Source of the DNA: a bacterium
GTDB lineage: Bacteria > Hydrothermota > UBA3072 > B12-G15
Direction: 5' to 3'
Assembly (NCBI GenBank): GCA_003646055.1
Contig: QNDZ01000008.1
Coordinates: forward strand, 1-20,439
Length of the DNA: 20,439 nt
Under the pieces are notes generated by a model. It was not told the DNA's origin, searched no databases, and saw only the letters and a program-made list of their open reading frames with translations. Of this stretch, positions 9,482 to 17,089 are shown one piece after another. A program made the translations under genes and the position numbers. Each line of letters starts with the position of its first letter. The stretch's first letter is position 1.

Positions 9482-9489
9482 CCCCAAAG
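9456..9489 (-). repeat. Right 34-bp terminal inverted repeat, overlapping the transposase 3' end
   Basis: It is the exact reverse complement of 8500-8533. The transposase stop codon (9479-9481) lies inside it, so the repeat also encodes the last eight residues. It ends 16 bases before the phosphorylase ATG. Confidence 0.95.
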
Positions 9490-9512
9490 GGTGCGGGGGG
9501 TGGGGATGAGGG
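9489..9512 (+). other. Possible G-quadruplex over the phosphorylase ribosome site and start codon
   Basis: Four G tracts are spaced G3-N3-G6-N1-G4-N4-G3, fitting the canonical G3+N1-7 rule, from 9489 to 9512. The ATG (9506-9508) lies in the third loop and the G4 tract directly before it is the only Shine-Dalgarno candidate. Folding in RNA is a prediction. Confidence 0.45.
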
Positions 9513-10765
9513 CTGTTGAGATAATAAGGAAAAAGCGGGACGGAGAGAAACTCTCCAGGGAAGAGATAAGTTTTTTTGTGGATGGAGCAAAATCAGGGGA
9601 AATCACAGACTATCAGATTTCTGCTTTTCTCATGGCTGTATTTCTAAATGGTATGGACTTTGAAGAGACCTTTCACCTTACTGATGCCATGCTCAATTCA
9701 GGGATAAAAATTGACCTTTCAGATATTCCTGGTAAAAAGATTGATAAACATTCCACAGGAGGAGTTGGGGATAAGATAAGTCTTTGCCTTGCACCCATTG
9801 TTGCCTCTGCTGGCATCATTGTGCCAATGATTTCTGGTAGGGGATTGGGGCACACTGGTGGAACAGTTGATAAGATGGAATCAATAAATGGATATAGAAC
9901 TGGATTGACCATTCAGGAGTTCAAGCAGGTGCTGAAAAAGACTGGCTGTTCAATCATTTCACAGACCGAGGACATTGCACCTGTTGATAAAATATTCTAC
10001 GCAATCAGGGATGTGACTGCAACTGTGGAATCCATTCCCTTAATCACCTCAAGTATTATGTCAAAGAAACTTGCTGAAGATATTGAAGGACTTGTTATAG
10101 ATATGAAGGTTGGTAAGGGTGCATTTATGAAAACCCTTGACCAGGCAAAAAGACTTGCAGAATCCATGATGAAGGTATCAGAACAGGCTGGTGTAAGAAT
10201 GAAGGTATTCTTTACTGACATGGACACACCACTCGGGTATGCAGTGGGCAATGGAATAGAGGTACTTGAGGCAATAGATATTCTGAAAGGTGAAGGACCA
10301 GAAGATGTAAAAGAGGTAACATTTGCCCTTGCCAATGGAATGCTGGAACTTGCAGGTATTGATACAGACCCACAAAACCTGGTTGCTTCTGGAGAACCCC
10401 TGAATAGATTCAGGGAGATGGTAATGCTTCATGGAGGTAACCTGGATGAAGTTGCCTTGCACTCTGAACCTTATGTGGTGCACTCACCAACCTCAGGGAT
10501 AATACAAGAGATTGATGCATATAAAATAGGTCTGGCAGCAGTGATGACAGGTGCAGGAAGAACCAGAAAGGAAGACCCTGTTGACCATGCTGCTGGGATA
10601 AGGATTCCTAAAACTGTGGGAGACGAGGTGAAAAAAGGAGAACCAATCAGCCTTATTTATACCACAAAGAAGAACACCAATGAGATACAACAGGCAATTC
10701 TGTCTTCATTTGTGTTCTCTTCAAAGCCTTATAAGAAAAAGCGGAGGGTTCTGGAGGTCTGGTGA
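9506..10765 (+). CDS. Pyrimidine-nucleoside (thymidine) phosphorylase
   Basis: A 419-residue enzyme that cleaves pyrimidine nucleosides with phosphate to free base and (deoxy)ribose-1-phosphate in nucleoside salvage. Family II motifs are intact: KHSTGGVGD (81-89), SGRGLGHTGGT (110-120), and the Arg/Ser/Lys triad in AIRDVTATVESIPL then TSSIMSKK with the spacing known in E. coli thymidine phosphorylase. The C-terminal domain (GLAAVMTGAGRTRKEDPVDH) is complete. Length and the N-terminus MRAVEIIRKKRDGEKL match Pdp/DeoA. The sequence does not firmly separate a thymidine-specific DeoA from a broader Pdp, so no symbol is given. The ATG at 9506 is preferred; an in-frame GTG at 9491 would add five residues. 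The gene begins just after the RAYT element, and its stop overlaps the cyclase start. Confidence 0.94.
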   Translation: MRAVEIIRKKRDGEKLSREEISFFVDGAKSGEITDYQISAFLMAVFLNGMDFEETFHLTDAMLNSGIKIDLSDIPGKKIDKHSTGGVGDKISLCLAPIVASAGIIVPMISGRGLGHTGGTVDKMESINGYRTGLTIQEFKQVLKKTGCSIISQTEDIAPVDKIFYAIRDVTATVESIPLITSSIMSKKLAEDIEGLVIDMKVGKGAFMKTLDQAKRLAESMMKVSEQAGVRMKVFFTDMDTPLGYAVGNGIEVLEAIDILKGEGPEDVKEVTFALANGMLELAGIDTDPQNLVASGEPLNRFREMVMLHGGNLDEVALHSEPYVVHSPTSGIIQEIDAYKIGLAAVMTGAGRTRKEDPVDHAAGIRIPKTVGDEVKKGEPISLIYTTKKNTNEIQQAILSSFVFSSKPYKKKRRVLEVW

Positions 10766-13700
10766 GGAAAAAGAACAACCCTTTCCTCCCTGTAAATCTT
10801 TCCATACTTGAGGATGGCTTACAGATAAAAAGAGGTACTCTTCTCTTTGCTGATATCTCTGGATTCACCAGAATGAGTGAATACCTTGCATCCTTTGGCC
10901 TGGAAGGGACTGAAATTCTTACTGAGGTACTGAATGCGTATTTTGACATGATGCTTGGGGTTGTGAAAAAGACTGGTGGGGATGTTCTAAAGTTTGCAGG
11001 TGACGCAATACTTGTGGAGTTTCAGGAACAAAAAGATGCCAGAGAGTGTGCCAGAGAAATGATGGAGGTACTTAAAACCTTCTCTGGAATGGCAACACCT
11101 GCAGGAAAACTCAATCTGACAATGAAAGTGATAACGTCCAGTGGTGAATACCTTAAGGCACTCCTCGGAGACACAAGGAGGGCTGAAATCTTCCTCTCTG
11201 GTGAAACTGTAAAAAAACTTGCAGAGGAAGAAGACAGGGCAAAGCCAGGAGAAATTATACACACATACTCAAAAAAGGGAGTGAAGGTTTCTGCTGAAGG
11301 GCTCTACACCCACAAATTCTCACCTGAAACACTCCTGCTCCCAGGTGTTGACACCTCCCCCAATGAATTCCGTCCAGTTGCATCAATATTTGTGGTTGTT
11401 TCTGGTTATAAACCAGAATCTCCGGATATTTACCTCTTACAATCATTCTTCACTGATACCCTTGATATAGTATTGAAGTACGGTGGCTCACTCCATCTAC
11501 TTGACTCTATAAATCCTGAAGGATTCAAACTAATGCTTCTCTTTGGTGCACCAGTATCAACGGGAAACGATTGTGAAAGGGCTGTGTTAACCGCCATTTC
11601 AATTGCTGAGATAGCAGAAATGTATCCTGGAATCAGGATTAAAATCGGGGTTAATTATGGATATGTCTATGCAGGTGTTATCGGGAATGAGTGGAGGAAG
11701 GAATATACAGTTATTGGGGATGCAGTGAATACATCTGCGAGGTTATCACACTCCTCTGATGGAAGACCGATTTGCTCTTCAGAAATCTTCCGAATCACAA
11801 AGAACAGATTTCTCTTTAAGGAACTTGAGCCTGTCAGGGTAAAAGGGAAAAAGATACCCTTGAAGCGTTATACCCCCACTGGCAGGGCAAGGTTTTCTCC
11901 AATTCATTACAGGTTTGTGGGTAGAGAAAAAGAAGTGAAAAAGATACTGGACTGGATTACTTCTGGTGAAAAATTTATTCTTATAGAAGGGGAGGCAGGG
12001 ATAGGAAAATCACGACTGCTCCACGAAATAGATGGTATAATGCGTGGGAAGGGGTTCTCTGTATTAAGGGGCAACGCAGACATCATGAAACCAACTTACA
12101 CATTGTTCAGTTCAATGATAATGGACTATCTCAATATTAATGAAGAACTCTCACCTGATGAAAAGAGAAAGGCACTGGAAAGGTATGTAAGGACTATCCA
12201 CAAAAAAAACATAAGGGAGGAACTGAATAAAAGGGTTCAATTGCTATCCCATATGCTCTTTGCATCCTACATTGAGGATATGTCCATTCTTATGTTGCCC
12301 CCTGAAATAAAAAAGGAAAACCTCTTTGATGGTATCAGATATTTTATTCTCTCAACAGGAGAACAATGCATAACCATTCTGGACGACCTGAATGCAGCAA
12401 GGGAAGAAGAAATTGAGGCACTTGAATACCTCTCAAGGGTTCTCAAAAACACAATATTTATTCTTTCTTCAAGACCTGAGCATCCTAAATTCCCGTTCAG
12501 GAAAGACAGTGTAAAAAAGATAACACTCAAAGGGCTATCATACAGGGCATCAAAAAGTCTGATTGAGGAAATTCTGAAAGGTGGAAGCCTGTCCTCTGAA
12601 CTGGAGAAGAATGTTCTTGAACGGTCTGAAGGAAATCCTTTCTATATAGAGCAATTTATACTATATCTTAAAGAAAAAGGTTTGATAAAGAAGACAGACG
12701 ATAAATGGCAACCTGTTGAGAAAAGCATAGACAATATATTCCCTGAGAACATATTTTCAATGATAATGGCAAGGATTGACAGGCTTGGCAATATGGCCAA
12801 AGAGACCTTAAGGGTGGGTAGTTCAATTGGTATAAATTTCTCCTCCCTTATTGTTGAAAAGGTTTTAAGACGACCTGTTCAGGGGATACTTGAAAAAACT
12901 GCATCTGAAAGAATTGTGTATCCAGGGAACATTGAAGAACTTGAGTATATATTCTCCCATGCAATAATCAAAGATGTCATTTATCAATCAATACTCAGGA
13001 AAAAGAGAAAACAAATTCATAATGAAATTGGGAATGTAATTGAGAAGGTTTATCAAGATAGGATAAAAGAATTTTACGGCAGTCTTGCATACCATTTTTC
13101 TATCAGTGAGGAATGGAGCAAGGCTGTTCATTATTCACTCCTTGCTGGCAAGCAGGCACTTGAAAGGTTTGCAGGAAATGAAGCAATTCGTCTCTTTCAG
13201 AATGCCGTTAACATAATGGTCAAGAATAACCTCGTACAATTTGATTCATTGAAGGAGGCATACAGGGGGCTTGGTGAGGTGTTCCATCTCCAGGGAAGGG
13301 CAAAGGACAGCCTTGATGTTTACGATAAGATGTACAATCTTCCAGATACAGAAACAAAGATTGAGGCACTTATGGGAAGGATTGAAGCACTTGAAAAACT
13401 GGGGAAACTGAACGAATGCGTAAGTCTATTCAGTGAACTTGATACACTTCTTTGTAAAGTTAAGACAAACAAAAATCTGCTGAGTTCCAGGGTTTACCTC
13501 ACCAAGGCCTGGATTTACAGAACAATGGGAAATTCTGAAAGGGCAATGGAAATGGTAAACAATGCAAAGAAATACATAAGAAGGGTGAGAAAATCTGATA
13601 AGCGCATGAAAACAGAAGTGGAAATCAACAATCTTCTCGGTGTCCTGAACTGGACCACGGGTGACTATAAAGAGGCAGTCAGATTCTTCAAAAGAAACCT

Positions 13701-14784
13701 TGAACTGCTTCAGGAATCGGGAAATCTTGCCCAGCTTGCAAAAACCCAGTGTAATCTTGGTAGTGTTTACAGGGCAACAGGTGAGTATAATAAGGCTAAA
13801 AACTATTTCAGGAATTGTCTGGAAACCTCAAACAGGATAGGCTACAAAAATGGTATTACAGCATCCCTTAATAACCTGGCACTGATTCTTGTGGTGGAGG
13901 GTGATTACAGTGGAGCAGCAGAAAACTACTCAAAGGCTCTTGAATTTGCAGAAGAAGCAGGGAATCTCATATACATACATCAGATTCTGGGCAATCTCGG
14001 CAATGTGTACTTTTCTCTGGGCAAATATGACAGGGCACTTGAGTACTATAACAGGGCTATCAGGATTTCTCAACAGGTGGGTGATATAAGGGGAGAAGCA
14101 ATTGAGAGTATAACAATAGGGGATGTTTACAGGGTAAAGGGAAAATACAAAGAGGCAAAAAAGTGCTACAATCGTGCAATTGAACTCTATAAAATTTTCA
14201 AGGACAAAAAATGGAAAGGGATTGCACTCACAGGTCTTGGAACCATTGAACTCTCATTGAAAAATCTGGAGAAGGCTGAAAAATATTACACTGATGCCTT
14301 ACAGATTTTCAAAGAGATAAATGCACAGAGGGAGATTTCAACAGCACTTGCATCACTTGGGACAATATATAGAAAACAGAAAAACATCAAAAAGGCCCTT
14401 GAATATCTGAAAAAGGCTGAGGAAAAAATGGAGGTGCTCAAAGACTCTGAAGCCCTTATCCAGGTAAAGGGAGAATTAGGGATACTGTATGCACTGAAAG
14501 GGGATAAAAGGGCAGAGGACTATCTAAAATCGTGCAGGGATGCAGCAAAAGAGACTGGCTCCCCTGTTCATAAAGGAATAGCCTCCCTCTACTGTGGTAG
14601 AATCCTCTTCACCCTTGGAAGGATTGAAGAAGGAGAAAAGGAATTTATTCAGGGTATAAACACACTGAAAAAGTGGAGACCCGAAAGATTCATAAAGGAA
14701 CTTTACATAGAACTTGCAGAATTTGTTAAGGATAAATACCCTGAAAAATTCAGGGAATACATGAGAATATCCAGGGATGAATAA
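10762..14784 (+). CDS. Soluble-adenylyl-cyclase-like protein: two cyclase domains, AAA ATPase, TPR array
   Basis: A 1340-residue cytoplasmic protein with the architecture of mammalian soluble adenylyl cyclase. The C1 domain (about 22-185) has both metal-binding aspartates, Asp31 (FADISGF) and Asp81 (LKFAGDA), but lacks the Asn/Arg pair. The C2 domain (about 205-372) has lost the aspartates (FVVVSGY) but keeps Thr316, Asn323 and Arg327 (YTVIGDAVNTSARL). Together they can make one complete site. Next comes an ATPase with Walker A GEAGIGKS (410-417) and Walker B ILDD (Asp541/Asp542), then about ten TPRs of roughly 40 residues from about 860 to 1310. Family members make cAMP and the ATPase/TPR part is regulatory. 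Lys77 matches a bicarbonate-contacting Lys of human sAC; the partner Arg is not apparent. The start GTG overlaps the phosphorylase stop (GTGA) and follows GGAGGT. Guanylyl activity or loss of activity cannot be excluded. Confidence 0.9.
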   Translation: MRKKNNPFLPVNLSILEDGLQIKRGTLLFADISGFTRMSEYLASFGLEGTEILTEVLNAYFDMMLGVVKKTGGDVLKFAGDAILVEFQEQKDARECAREMMEVLKTFSGMATPAGKLNLTMKVITSSGEYLKALLGDTRRAEIFLSGETVKKLAEEEDRAKPGEIIHTYSKKGVKVSAEGLYTHKFSPETLLLPGVDTSPNEFRPVASIFVVVSGYKPESPDIYLLQSFFTDTLDIVLKYGGSLHLLDSINPEGFKLMLLFGAPVSTGNDCERAVLTAISIAEIAEMYPGIRIKIGVNYGYVYAGVIGNEWRKEYTVIGDAVNTSARLSHSSDGRPICSSEIFRITKNRFLFKELEPVRVKGKKIPLKRYTPTGRARFSPIHYRFVGREKEVKKILDWITSGEKFILIEGEAGIGKSRLLHEIDGIMRGKGFSVLRGNADIMKPTYTLFSSMIMDYLNINEELSPDEKRKALERYVRTIHKKNIREELNKRVQLLSHMLFASYIEDMSILMLPPEIKKENLFDGIRYFILSTGEQCITILDDLNAAREEEIEALEYLSRVLKNTIFILSSRPEHPKFPFRKDSVKKITLKGLSYRASKSLIEEILKGGSLSSELEKNVLERSEGNPFYIEQFILYLKEKGLIKKTDDKWQPVEKSIDNIFPENIFSMIMARIDRLGNMAKETLRVGSSIGINFSSLIVEKVLRRPVQGILEKTASERIVYPGNIEELEYIFSHAIIKDVIYQSILRKKRKQIHNEIGNVIEKVYQDRIKEFYGSLAYHFSISEEWSKAVHYSLLAGKQALERFAGNEAIRLFQNAVNIMVKNNLVQFDSLKEAYRGLGEVFHLQGRAKDSLDVYDKMYNLPDTETKIEALMGRIEALEKLGKLNECVSLFSELDTLLCKVKTNKNLLSSRVYLTKAWIYRTMGNSERAMEMVNNAKKYIRRVRKSDKRMKTEVEINNLLGVLNWTTGDYKEAVRFFKRNLELLQESGNLAQLAKTQCNLGSVYRATGEYNKAKNYFRNCLETSNRIGYKNGITASLNNLALILVVEGDYSGAAENYSKALEFAEEAGNLIYIHQILGNLGNVYFSLGKYDRALEYYNRAIRISQQVGDIRGEAIESITIGDVYRVKGKYKEAKKCYNRAIELYKIFKDKKWKGIALTGLGTIELSLKNLEKAEKYYTDALQIFKEINAQREISTALASLGTIYRKQKNIKKALEYLKKAEEKMEVLKDSEALIQVKGELGILYALKGDKRAEDYLKSCRDAAKETGSPVHKGIASLYCGRILFTLGRIEEGEKEFIQGINTLKKWRPERFIKELYIELAEFVKDKYPEKFREYMRISRDE

Positions 14785-15664
14785 ACTTTTACTCGTATCA
14801 GAGTACTGGAAAAATCTATTCGGGGAGAGGGTTCACAGGATACCAGTGGATGCAGGATTCACGTGCCCCAACAGGGATGGAACAAAGGGAGTTGGTGGTT
14901 GTATCTTCTGTGATGAGGTGGGCTCAAGGGCAAGGTATGTTAAACCTGAACTTCCTGTAAGGGAACAGGTCCTGAGTGGAAGGGAAAGATTGAAAAAAAG
15001 GGGCGTAAACAAGTTCATCGTTTACTTCCAGGCATACACAAACACATATGCACCTCCAGAAATACTTAAAAACCTTTATACATCCCTTCTTGATATAGAT
15101 GGTGTGGTTGGCATATCCATTTCAACAAGGCCTGATTGTCTCCAACCAGAGATTCTTGACATAATTGAAGAAATCGCTTCAATGACTCATCTATGGTTAG
15201 AGATAGGTGTTCAAACTGTTAATGACAGCACACTGAGATTGGTCAACAGGCAACACACTGCAAAGGATTCCATGGATGCAATAATAAGGGCAAAGAAACG
15301 AAAAAGCATCAATGTCCTTGCACATATAATCATTGGGCTCCCTGGCGAAGATGACCAGGATTTTATAAAAACTGCCAGGGCAATTTCTGATTGGGGGATT
15401 GACGGTGTGAAACTCCACCATCTTTATGTGGTAAAAAATACTGTCCTTGCCAGGATGTATTCAAGGGGTGAAGTGAAGGTATTTGAGACACCAGAGGAGT
15501 ATGCAGAAAAGGCTATCCTTTTCCTCAAAAACCTGAGGGAGGGTATTATTATTCACAGGCTTTCAGGGTACGCGCGTAAGGAGTACCTGATTGCACCTGA
15601 ATGGACTGCCCATAGAGGAATTGCTGATAGGATTATCAGGGAATACTTCAGTAAAGGTTGCTAA
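14777..15664 (+). CDS. YhcC-type radical SAM protein (TIGR01212-like)
   Basis: A 295-residue radical SAM protein. The cluster cysteines are Cys30, Cys42 and Cys45 in TCPNRDGTKGVGGCIFC, the distinctive spacing of the YhcC/TIGR01212 family rather than plain CX3CX2C. Further family features are YFQAYTNTYAP (substrate/SAM region), GISISTRPDC, LEIGVQTVND and HIIIGLPGEDDQDF. The N-terminus SEYWKNLFGERVHRIPVDAGF also fits the family. The biochemical role is not firmly established; Elp3-like similarity has led to suggestions of RNA modification. The ATG lies 8 bases inside the end of the cyclase gene, so it is probably the last gene of the phosphorylase-cyclase operon. The link between the three functions is unclear. 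Confidence 0.9.
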   Translation: MNKLLLVSEYWKNLFGERVHRIPVDAGFTCPNRDGTKGVGGCIFCDEVGSRARYVKPELPVREQVLSGRERLKKRGVNKFIVYFQAYTNTYAPPEILKNLYTSLLDIDGVVGISISTRPDCLQPEILDIIEEIASMTHLWLEIGVQTVNDSTLRLVNRQHTAKDSMDAIIRAKKRKSINVLAHIIIGLPGEDDQDFIKTARAISDWGIDGVKLHHLYVVKNTVLARMYSRGEVKVFETPEEYAEKAILFLKNLREGIIIHRLSGYARKEYLIAPEWTAHRGIADRIIREYFSKGC

Positions 15665-15711
15665 AATTATTTCTGTGCTGTCAAAAACAAAGTCATTGGA
15701 ACGGTCAAAAG

Positions 15712-15738
15712 CCTTGAGGAAGTGCCAATCTTTCAAGG
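15712..15738. terminator. Weak stem-loop in the convergent gap between radical SAM gene and hypA
   Basis: CCTTGA (15712-15717) can pair with TCAAGG (15733-15738), giving six base pairs plus one G-T pair, with a loop of about 13 bases; a short T run (GTTTT) follows. The gap of about 100 bases separates convergent genes, so a bidirectional terminator is expected here, but this one is poor. Confidence 0.25.
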
Positions 15739-15767
15739 ATGTTTTCTGGAAAAAGTTTTAATCTCAT

Positions 15768-16112
15768 TTACTCGCCCTCCACTGAAACAATAAGAATATC
15801 CCCGCCTTTAATAATCTCTGTATCTGGAGAACCACATGCAGGGCACACAAAGTATCTGTCATCAACAGAAAACTCATTCCTACATTTTTTGCATCTCACC
15901 ACTATCTCCTCCTCTTCAAGATGGAGCACAGCATCCTCAACAATTTTCTCCTCCTTCTTCATTATATCAAAGAAAAAAAGGAGGGCATCAGGAACAACAG
16001 CATGGAGTTTACCAAGTTTCACAACAATTTTCTTCACAGTGTTGATGTGGTTCTCCTCTGCAACCTTCTGAACATAATCAATTATATTCCTTGCAATAGA
16101 ACCCTCATGCAT
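15768..16112 (-). CDS. hypA: [NiFe]-hydrogenase maturation nickel chaperone HypA
   Basis: A 114-residue nickel metallochaperone that delivers Ni to the hydrogenase large subunit, usually with HypB. The ATG at 16112 is chosen because it gives the canonical Met-His-Glu start (MHEGSIARNI), whose N-terminus and His2 bind nickel; a TTG two codons earlier would spoil this. The zinc-binding pair CXXC...CXXC is intact (CKKC and CPAC, about 72-91). Length is typical. The start codon shares its A with the hypE stop (TGATG), so translation is coupled. It is the last gene of the hyp operon, and no hypB lies in the window. Confidence 0.93.
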   Translation of the reverse strand: MHEGSIARNIIDYVQKVAEENHINTVKKIVVKLGKLHAVVPDALLFFFDIMKKEEKIVEDAVLHLEEEEIVVRCKKCRNEFSVDDRYFVCPACGSPDTEIIKGGDILIVSVEGE

Positions 16113-17089
16113 CAGCAAATCCTCGGGAGGCCTTCACCAACAGGCATATCAACAATCCTTCTTGTCCCAACAACTGTCTTCTCAACAACTCTCCCTTTGA
16201 CATCATCAACCACCCTTCCAATCACCTCTGCATCTTTTCCTCCTGGGTGCTTCCTCAGGATTTCAATCAGTTTTTCAACATCATCTTCAGAAACAAAAAT
16301 CACCATCTTGCCTTCATTTGCAACTGTGAGAGGGTCAAGCCCCAGCATCTCACACATACCCTTCACCTCTTCACTGATGGGAATTTTATCCTGATAGAGT
16401 TCAATCCCCCAATCACTGGACACCACCTCATTCAAAACTGCTGCAAGACCTCCACGTGTAGCATCCCTCATGAATCTTATATCAAGTTCAAGTGCAGGTC
16501 TTATAAGTGTCCACAGTTCCATACAGTCACTTTTTATTCCTGAAGAAATACCATACTCATTCCTTGCAAGCAGAATGCTTAATCCATGTTCTGCAATATT
16601 CCCATTAATCACCACCAGGTTCCCTGGCCTTATTCTCTCCACAGAGAGTTCCTTTACAATCCTTCCTATACCTGTTGTATTGATATAAACACCATCGCAC
16701 TTTCCCTTTTCAACCACCTTTGTGTCCCCTGTAATGAGTTCAACCCCTATACTTTTGATTGTATCAGCCAGAGACTTCACAATACGCTTCAGGTCAGACA
16801 CAGGGAAACCTTCTTCAATTATGAAACCTGCACTCATATAGAGGGGTTCAGCACCCATTGACACAACATCATTTATACTACCACTTGCTGCCAGTTTCCC
16901 AATGTCACCACCAGGAAAGAAAAGAGGGTTTACCACGTAGGAATCAGTGGAAATAACATATGAATCAAAAATAGCCCCATCATCCAGTTTTGACAGTTCA
17001 CCAGCGCCAAAACTTTGCAAAAAGACCTCTTTTAGTAAAGCCTGCGTTTTCTTTCCTCCCCCACCATGCGAAAGTAGTATTTTATCCAT
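16112..17089 (-). CDS. hypE: [NiFe]-hydrogenase maturation protein HypE
   Basis: A 325-residue ATP-dependent dehydratase that turns the carbamoyl group placed on its C-terminal cysteine by HypF into a thiocyanate, the source of the cyanide ligands of the NiFe site. The C-terminal PRIC, with the carrier Cys as the last residue, is intact. N-terminal SHGGGGKKTQ, DDGAIF, STDSYVVNPLFFPGGDIGKLA and the MRDATRGGL segment mark the AIR-synthase/PurM-like fold. The ATG at 17089 matches the family start (MDKILLSHGGGG) and overlaps the end of hypD by 8 bases; the frame stays open further upstream but only antiparallel to hypD coding, with no family similarity. HypF, its carbamoyl donor, is not in the window. 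Confidence 0.95.
   Translation of the reverse strand: MDKILLSHGGGGKKTQALLKEVFLQSFGAGELSKLDDGAIFDSYVISTDSYVVNPLFFPGGDIGKLAASGSINDVVSMGAEPLYMSAGFIIEEGFPVSDLKRIVKSLADTIKSIGVELITGDTKVVEKGKCDGVYINTTGIGRIVKELSVERIRPGNLVVINGNIAEHGLSILLARNEYGISSGIKSDCMELWTLIRPALELDIRFMRDATRGGLAAVLNEVVSSDWGIELYQDKIPISEEVKGMCEMLGLDPLTVANEGKMVIFVSEDDVEKLIEILRKHPGGKDAEVIGRVVDDVKGRVVEKTVVGTRRIVDMPVGEGLPRIC

Larger units (their letters stand above)
8500..9489 (+). mobile_element. RAYT (REP-associated tyrosine transposase) element with perfect terminal inverted repeats
   Basis: A 990-bp unit with one transposase gene between two exact inverted copies of a 34-bp sequence (8500-8533 and 9456-9489). No target-site duplication is visible, as expected for HUH/Y1 transposases that work on single-stranded DNA. 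Both outer flanks carry a run of six C (read toward the repeat) five or six bases outside the repeat. It lies between the gdhA terminator and the phosphorylase gene, whose ATG is 17 bases beyond the right end. The gene is intact and the repeats are identical, which suggests recent mobility or ongoing selection on the ends. Confidence 0.8.

Noticed and set aside
8490..9500. Target-site duplication around the RAYT element
   Set aside because: The flanks (TTTATT on the left, GGTGCG on the right) do not match, and this transposase class does not make duplications.
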